Translations under genes and position numbers: made by a program
Notes under the pieces: generated by a model
What the model was told of the DNA's origin: nothing
What the model saw: the letters and a program-made list of their open reading frames with translations, nothing else
Databases searched by the model: none
Assembly: GCA_024635465.1 (NCBI GenBank)
Contig: JAGXIS010000041.1
Coordinates: 1-9,887, forward strand
Direction of reading: 5' to 3'
Source of the DNA: Bacteroidota bacterium
GTDB taxonomy: Bacteria; Bacteroidota; Rhodothermia; Balneolales; Balneolaceae
DNA: 9,887 nt
Part shown: piece after piece, positions 7,025 through 9,887 of the stretch
Layout of the letters: each line of letters begins with the position of its first letter
How positions within the stretch are numbered: position 1 is the stretch's first letter

Positions 7025-7087
7025 GAACGCTCCCTATCTCTAAACAGTAAAAGTGGATGAAATATTTAGAGCTTGGTACATCCGTTC
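7025..7087. repeat. Nested inverted repeat between the DivIVA-domain and PNP genes
   Basis: GAACG (7025-7029) and CGTTC (7083-7087) enclose CTCTAAA (7038-7044) and TTTAGAG (7065-7071). All arms are exact. The outer arm ends next to the DivIVA-domain stop codon. No T-run follows on the minus strand, so it is not a standard terminator; it may be a processing or attenuating hairpin, or chance in AT-rich DNA. Confidence 0.3.
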
Positions 7088-7088
7088 A

Positions 7089-7706
7089 TTAGTCAATCTG
7101 ATCCAGGATATCATCAATTTTTTCATTTCCGGGGATGTCGGGAATAGCTGAATCCTCTGTATCCTTATGCTTTTGTTCTTTTTTCCGGTGTGTTGTTCCC
7201 ATTGGGTTTTTGTCTTCATCGGGCATTTCAGGTACAGTAAACAAGGACTGTTTATCACCACCGAATTGATCTAGGGAGTGTTTTACATTTTCAAGAAATG
7301 ATCTGAGGGATTGAACCATCTCTTCTCTTTTTTCTACAATTTGAAGCGTATGTTGTCGAATTTTCCAGCGCTCTCTATGTGCTTCCTGATAGATAGTTTC
7401 TGCTTCCAGTTCAGCTTTTTCAACGATATTTTTAGCTTCTTTTCTGGCTCCGACCAACTTCTCCTCAGCGGAGCTTTTTGCTGTTTGAAGGGTTTCATGA
7501 AGAGCTTCTTCTACACGCTCATAATGCTTTAACTTATCGTTTAACCCTGAGACTTGATTTTCCAATTCCCGTATTTTACCAACCATAATTTCCCACTCTG
7601 TAGCCAGCAGATTCAAATAAGATTGTACTTCTGCTTGGTCATAACCTCTGAGTGCTTTTTCAAATTGTTGTTGCTTGATCTCCAGGGCTGTCAGTTTCAT
7701 AGTCAT
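7089..7706 (-). CDS. DivIVA-domain coiled-coil protein
   Basis: 205 residues. The N-terminus carries the DivIVA lipid-binding-domain pattern: LTALEIKQQQFEKALRGYD with Phe15 and Arg20-Gly21-Tyr22, then AEVQSYL. Residues about 36-150 are a long heptad-rich coiled coil (ELENQVSGLNDKL, then an Ala/Glu/Lys-rich helix at 71-112). The tail (152-205) is hydrophilic and likely disordered, ending in acidic IDDILDQID. Known: DivIVA/GpsB proteins bind curved membrane at poles and septa and position division or wall-growth machinery. Two starts are possible, ATG at 7706 or ATG at 7700 (residue 3); the family usually begins close to the second, and neither has a Shine-Dalgarno. The neighbours (YggS protein and a small membrane protein upstream) recall the Gram-positive ylm-divIVA cluster. 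A role in polarity or division is inferred from family and context only. Confidence 0.9.
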   Translation of the reverse strand: MTMKLTALEIKQQQFEKALRGYDQAEVQSYLNLLATEWEIMVGKIRELENQVSGLNDKLKHYERVEEALHETLQTAKSSAEEKLVGARKEAKNIVEKAELEAETIYQEAHRERWKIRQHTLQIVEKREEMVQSLRSFLENVKHSLDQFGGDKQSLFTVPEMPDEDKNPMGTTHRKKEQKHKDTEDSAIPDIPGNEKIDDILDQID

Positions 7707-7723
7707 AGGGTGTTGATGTGAAA

Positions 7724-7736
7724 TTCATTGAATGAA
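7724..7736. repeat. 13-base palindrome upstream of the DivIVA-domain gene
   Basis: TTCATT and AATGAA flank a single central base, about 18 bases before the first DivIVA-domain ATG. It could be an operator half-site pair or part of the leader. Nothing else supports a function, and short AT-rich palindromes are expected by chance. Confidence 0.2.
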
Positions 7737-7791
7737 CTAAAAAGAAGATAATCAGATATCCATATCGACTCAATGATTGCATAAAGCATCA

Positions 7792-8145
7792 CTACTGATT
7801 GAGCATATTCTTAAGTTTACTGCTCTGCTTTTCGCTCTCTTTGTTCGATTCATTTTCAACTTCAATTTGAATAGCAGACTTCTGTTCCTTCTTATCTGTT
7901 ATTTTTCTTGAAGTTTCGGATTTTTGAGGGCTATCATCTGTGACAATTGCCTCCAGATTTTTCAGCCTTCTATCTGTCTTCTCTTTGAATTCTCTCAACG
8001 CAGACAGAAACTCCTTATTTTCAGTCAGATTTTTTCCGGATCCTCTTTTAATCCAGTTGTTAATAATACTGCCTACAACGGAGAGGAATACAATTGAAAT
8101 GATACCGCCAAAAATGATTGCAAGTATAAATGCTTCTTCGGGCAT
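7792..8145 (-). CDS. Small single-span membrane protein with PspB-like layout
   Basis: 117 residues. One strongly hydrophobic N-terminal span (about 5-31, AFILAIIFGGIISIVFLSVV) is followed by a basic stop (WIKRGSGK), so the rest should lie in the cytosol. Residues 42-69 form an amphipathic helix or short coiled coil (EFLSALREFKEKTDRRLKNLEAIVTDD), and 72-117 is a Lys/Glu/Ser-rich disordered tail. Phage-shock PspB has the same order: one N-terminal span, then a coiled coil ending in LESILD followed by an acidic turn. The likeness is in layout and the LEAI motif, not in clear overall identity, so I do not name it pspB. Start supported by AGGTGA (8157-8152) six bases before the ATG. It lies between yggS and the DivIVA-domain gene and is probably co-transcribed, in the slot where Gram-positive clusters carry the membrane protein YlmG. 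Confidence 0.78.
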   Translation of the reverse strand: MPEEAFILAIIFGGIISIVFLSVVGSIINNWIKRGSGKNLTENKEFLSALREFKEKTDRRLKNLEAIVTDDSPQKSETSRKITDKKEQKSAIQIEVENESNKESEKQSSKLKNMLNQ

Positions 8146-8300
8146 AATGGTTCACCTATTCGTTTACTTGGTTAACGTTACTTCTCTTGGATTTGAGCAC
8201 CCATATGAAAAAGAAAATACAAAAGATTCATAGTTAGATGAAGTGCTAAAATAGCATTTAGAGTTGAATTTAGTTCAAATCTATTCAACGTATAGTTCAA
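8146..8300. other. Spacer between yggS and the membrane protein gene
   Basis: 155 bases with no gene. On either strand there is a hairpin, AAGTGCTA (8241-8248) with TAGCATTT (8252-8259), 3-base loop and one G-T pair, about 40 bases beyond the yggS stop. No T-run follows on the minus strand, so read-through into the next gene is likely. Several TTCAA motifs (8274-8278, 8284-8288, 8297-8301) lie just after the yggS stop codon. Confidence 0.35.
8152..8157 (-). promoter_or_regulatory. Shine-Dalgarno of the small membrane protein
   Basis: AGGTGA on the minus strand lies six bases before the ATG at 8145. It is one of the few recognisable ribosome binding sites in this window and supports the chosen start. 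Confidence 0.6.
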
Positions 8301-8999
8301 TTAATAGTTACGTTCACCAAAAATAGCTGTTCCTACCCTAAGCATTGTTGAACCCTCTTCGATTGCGACTTCCAAATCGTTGGTCATGCCCATAGAAAGA
8401 TGTTCCAGACTTACACTTCCATTAGCAAGATGCATGTGTTTGTCACGAAGTGATTTCAGTTTTTGAAATTCAGGTCTTACTTTCTCCGCATCATCTGTGT
8501 ATGTAGCCATTCCCATCAAACCCCTTACTTTGGTGAATTTTAATGATTGCCCATAGGTTAAGATAGATTCAAGTTCATCCGGATCGCATCCGCTTTTTTG
8601 ATCCTCATCACTAATATTCACTTGAACGAGCGCATTGATGACTCTATTGTCTGCAGAAGCCCGTTTCTCAATTTCTTTAAGTGCTTTCTTTTTGTGAACG
8701 GATTGAATCCAGTTCACGCGATGAGACATATATTTAATCTTGTTTGTTTGGAGAGTGCCAATAAAATGCCACTGTATAGCATCATTTTGGATCTTTTCGA
8801 GTCGATCTTCCAAGGATTTTGCTCTGTTTTCACCAAAATGAACCTGACCAAGATCTACCAATTCAAGTACATCCGAATCCGGCTTGGTTTTACTGACGGC
8901 TACGAGGACAATCTCATCCGGATTTCGCCCGCAATTATGACATGCTTTTTCTATTCGGTTTAAAACTTCATTGTACCTCACTTTAATGGTATCGCTCAT
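8301..8999 (-). CDS. yggS: YggS/PLPBP-family pyridoxal phosphate homeostasis protein
   Basis: 232 residues, the usual length. Seen: Schiff-base lysine Lys37 in LVAVSKTKP, HFGENRAK (54-61), WHFIGTLQTNK (77-87), a central QVNISDEDQKSG (127-137), GLMGMATY (160-167), and the phosphate-binding end LSMGMTNDLEVAIEEGSTM followed by RVGTAIFGER. The classic DYEAAI stretch reads NDLEVAI, a mild variant. Known: the fold is a single alanine-racemase-type TIM barrel without the second domain; the protein binds PLP, has no confirmed catalytic activity, and keeps PLP and amino/keto-acid pools in balance. It is cytosolic. The Gram-positive orthologue is YlmE, encoded in the ftsZ-divIVA region, and here too a DivIVA-domain gene follows on the same strand. 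It is the first gene of the minus-strand group and is divergent from the Nif3 gene. Confidence 0.95.
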   Translation of the reverse strand: MSDTIKVRYNEVLNRIEKACHNCGRNPDEIVLVAVSKTKPDSDVLELVDLGQVHFGENRAKSLEDRLEKIQNDAIQWHFIGTLQTNKIKYMSHRVNWIQSVHKKKALKEIEKRASADNRVINALVQVNISDEDQKSGCDPDELESILTYGQSLKFTKVRGLMGMATYTDDAEKVRPEFQKLKSLRDKHMHLANGSVSLEHLSMGMTNDLEVAIEEGSTMLRVGTAIFGERNY

Positions 9000-9031
9000 A
9001 TTCTATTGTGTTCAAATTGTATTCTTATTCT

Positions 9032-9060
9032 GCTATAAACTAACAGAATATTTTTACCAA
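9032..9060 (-). promoter_or_regulatory. Possible promoter of yggS
   Basis: On the minus strand TTGGTA (9060-9055) and TATAGC (9037-9032) are 17 bases apart, about 32 bases upstream of the ATG. Each box matches the sigma-70 consensus only in part. No Shine-Dalgarno follows in the leader. Confidence 0.3.
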
Positions 9061-9276
9061 ATCATTCAAATACTTTTTGGAGCTTACAGATTTGAAGGTA
9101 GAAATGGAGATAATTTAAACGAATAGAGCTTAGATTGCTTAAATCTTTAAAAATAGCTTTCAATGGATGAAAATGATTCGTATTTTTGGGGTCTGTGAAA
9201 AAAAATATGATCCACCAGCGAAAATCCATATATCGGACTACCGCAGGGTTCAAGTCCCAAGGGGAGGAGAATTGAC
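9061..9276. other. Divergent intergenic region between yggS and the Nif3-family gene
   Basis: No gene is supported. It contains a nested fold on the + strand: ACGAAT (9119-9124) with ATTCGT (9176-9181), AGCT (9127-9130) with AGCT (9155-9158), and AGATT (9132-9136) with AATCT (9142-9146), followed by ATTTTT. Nearer the Nif3 start are GGACT (9235-9239) and AGTCC (9253-9257). These could be leader-RNA structures, but the arms are short and AT-rich. No clear promoter for the Nif3-family gene was found. Confidence 0.3.
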
Positions 9277-9279
9277 TTG
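9261..9279 (+). promoter_or_regulatory. Strong Shine-Dalgarno that fixes a TTG start
   Basis: GGGGAGGAG at 9261-9269 ends seven bases before TTG at 9277. The frame is open back to a TGA near 9208, has no ATG upstream, and its first ATG (codon 22) lies inside the conserved start of the Nif3 domain. TTG is therefore the best start. Confidence 0.75.
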
Positions 9280-9887
9280 AATACCCTCGTACGTCATATA
9301 ACAAGCTTTATACATCAGTGGGCTCCACCCGGTATAAAGATGGATTATGACAATGTGGGATTGCTGATTGGAGACCCATCCACACCAGTTTCGAAAATTT
9401 TAGTCTGTCTGGATGTGACAGAAAAGATTGTTGATGAAGCTATTCAAAAAAAATGTGAACTGATTGTTTCACATCATCCACTCATTTTTAAAAAGATCTC
9501 CACGATCAATCCGACACATGAGCAGGGTAGAATTATCTACAAGATGATTCAAAACAATATATCGCTCCTCACAGCACACACAAATTTAGATGCTGCTCTT
9601 GACGGTGTGTCTTTTGTGCTTGCCAATAGTCTTGGCTTAGATGATCTGCAGTTTTTGGATAAAGCATATCCTATCAGTAGGAAAATTTCACTGACAACCG
9701 ATTACGAAGATACAGAAGCTGTATTGAAGCTATTGAACTATTACTCTGCCGAAGAGGCTCATTTTTACGAAGTTGATGGCAGGAAAGAGGGTCAGAAAAA
9801 TTTTGAAGCAATTATCGATCAGCATAATGTAGTGCAACTCAGATCGGCTCTCGAAAAGGAAGGATTATTAAAAAAGGGAAGTTTTCA
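9277..9887 (+). CDS. Nif3-like dinuclear metal-centre protein (YbgI/YqfO family), 5' part
   Basis: 203 codons are visible and the gene runs off the window. It starts at TTG and reads NTLVRHITSFIHQWAPPG, then MDYDNVGLLIGD (22-33), the family's N-terminal hallmark. Metal-ligand motifs follow: SHHPLIF with His66 and His67, and TAHTNLDAA with Asp105; the C-terminal HxxxE ligands of the family lie beyond the window. After GLDDLQFL (about 120-127) comes a segment KISLTTDYEDTEAVLKLLNYY then AEEAHFYEV. This suggests a YqfO-like inserted alpha/beta domain, but without the usual AGAG...YDxCSF stretch in what is visible. Known: toroidal hexamers with two metals per subunit; cellular role unsettled despite the old 'GTP cyclohydrolase type 2' label. 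It is cytosolic and divergent from yggS. The family call is firm, the domain boundary is not. Confidence 0.9.
   Translation, partial: MNTLVRHITSFIHQWAPPGIKMDYDNVGLLIGDPSTPVSKILVCLDVTEKIVDEAIQKKCELIVSHHPLIFKKISTINPTHEQGRIIYKMIQNNISLLTAHTNLDAALDGVSFVLANSLGLDDLQFLDKAYPISRKISLTTDYEDTEAVLKLLNYYSAEEAHFYEVDGRKEGQKNFEAIIDQHNVVQLRSALEKEGLLKKGSF

Noticed and set aside
7040..7261. 73-residue minus-strand frame overlapping the DivIVA-domain tail in another frame
   Set aside because: It overlaps the C-terminal tail of the DivIVA-domain gene in a shifted frame with no start signal. A frameshift was considered, but the DivIVA-domain frame closes normally with an acidic tail.
7940..8233. 97-residue + strand frame opposite the small membrane protein
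   Set aside because: It is antisense to a gene with a good ribosome site and a coherent membrane-plus-coiled-coil protein; this frame is a shadow.
9235..9260. GGTTCAAGTCCC resembling a tRNA T-arm
   Set aside because: Only three stem pairs form, and there is no acceptor stem, D-arm or anticodon arm upstream.
9062..9304. 80-residue minus-strand frame across the yggS/Nif3 spacer
   Set aside because: It has no ribosome binding site, an odd composition rich in Phe and Trp runs, and overlaps the well-supported start and Shine-Dalgarno of the Nif3-family gene.
1..9887. Defence island, prophage or mobile cassette
   Set aside because: All genes belong to housekeeping or metabolic families apart from one unknown. 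No integrase, transposase, nuclease, reverse transcriptase or CRISPR repeat was seen.

Overview
This 9.9 kb window looks like ordinary chromosome from a Gram-negative bacterium of moderate-to-low GC. The mix of genes is a DivIVA-domain protein beside a YggS-type PLP protein, a trimeric-type purine nucleoside phosphorylase, a Na+/phosphate transporter with a PhoU-like tail, and a lipoprotein asparaginase. Several genes lack a clear Shine-Dalgarno. This points to the Bacteroidota/Balneolota/Rhodothermota neighbourhood, but that placement is inference from gene content, not a phylogeny. I see no prophage, transposase, CRISPR array, tRNA or rRNA.

Left part (1-5101, + strand): the 3' end of a stomatin/slipin-type SPFH protein ends at a good intrinsic terminator. 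A 300-base spacer follows with a GTGAGAC tandem repeat, a dispersed-type palindrome and a possible promoter. Next comes a tightly coupled pair: a predicted lipoprotein isoaspartyl peptidase/asparaginase (Ntn hydrolase), and, starting on the base after its stop codon, a GNAT-nitrilase fusion of the B. subtilis YhcX type. Both partners act on, or belong to families acting on, amide or N-acyl bonds, so a shared substrate route is plausible. A Na+/Pi cotransporter-family protein with a PhoU-like C-terminus follows behind its own probable promoter.

Right part (5154-8999, - strand): in transcription order, a YggS/PLPBP protein, a 117-residue single-span membrane protein with PspB-like layout, a DivIVA-domain coiled-coil protein, purine nucleoside phosphorylase, and a very acidic 258-residue protein whose C-terminal half resembles the S23/Avd-type four-helix bundle. 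The yggS...divIVA arrangement recalls the ylmE-ylmF-ylmG-ylmH-divIVA cluster of Gram-positive bacteria. The last gene on this strand converges with the phosphate transporter, and a hairpin at the junction covers its stop codon.

Right edge (9277-9887, + strand): a Nif3/YbgI-YqfO family gene, divergent from yggS, begins at a TTG codon behind the strongest gene-associated Shine-Dalgarno in the window and runs off the end. I found no clear undescribed multi-gene system. The most interesting items are the asparaginase/GNAT-nitrilase pair, the yggS-membrane protein-divIVA-PNP cluster, the acidic four-helix protein, and the Asp at the base-recognition position of the PNP.
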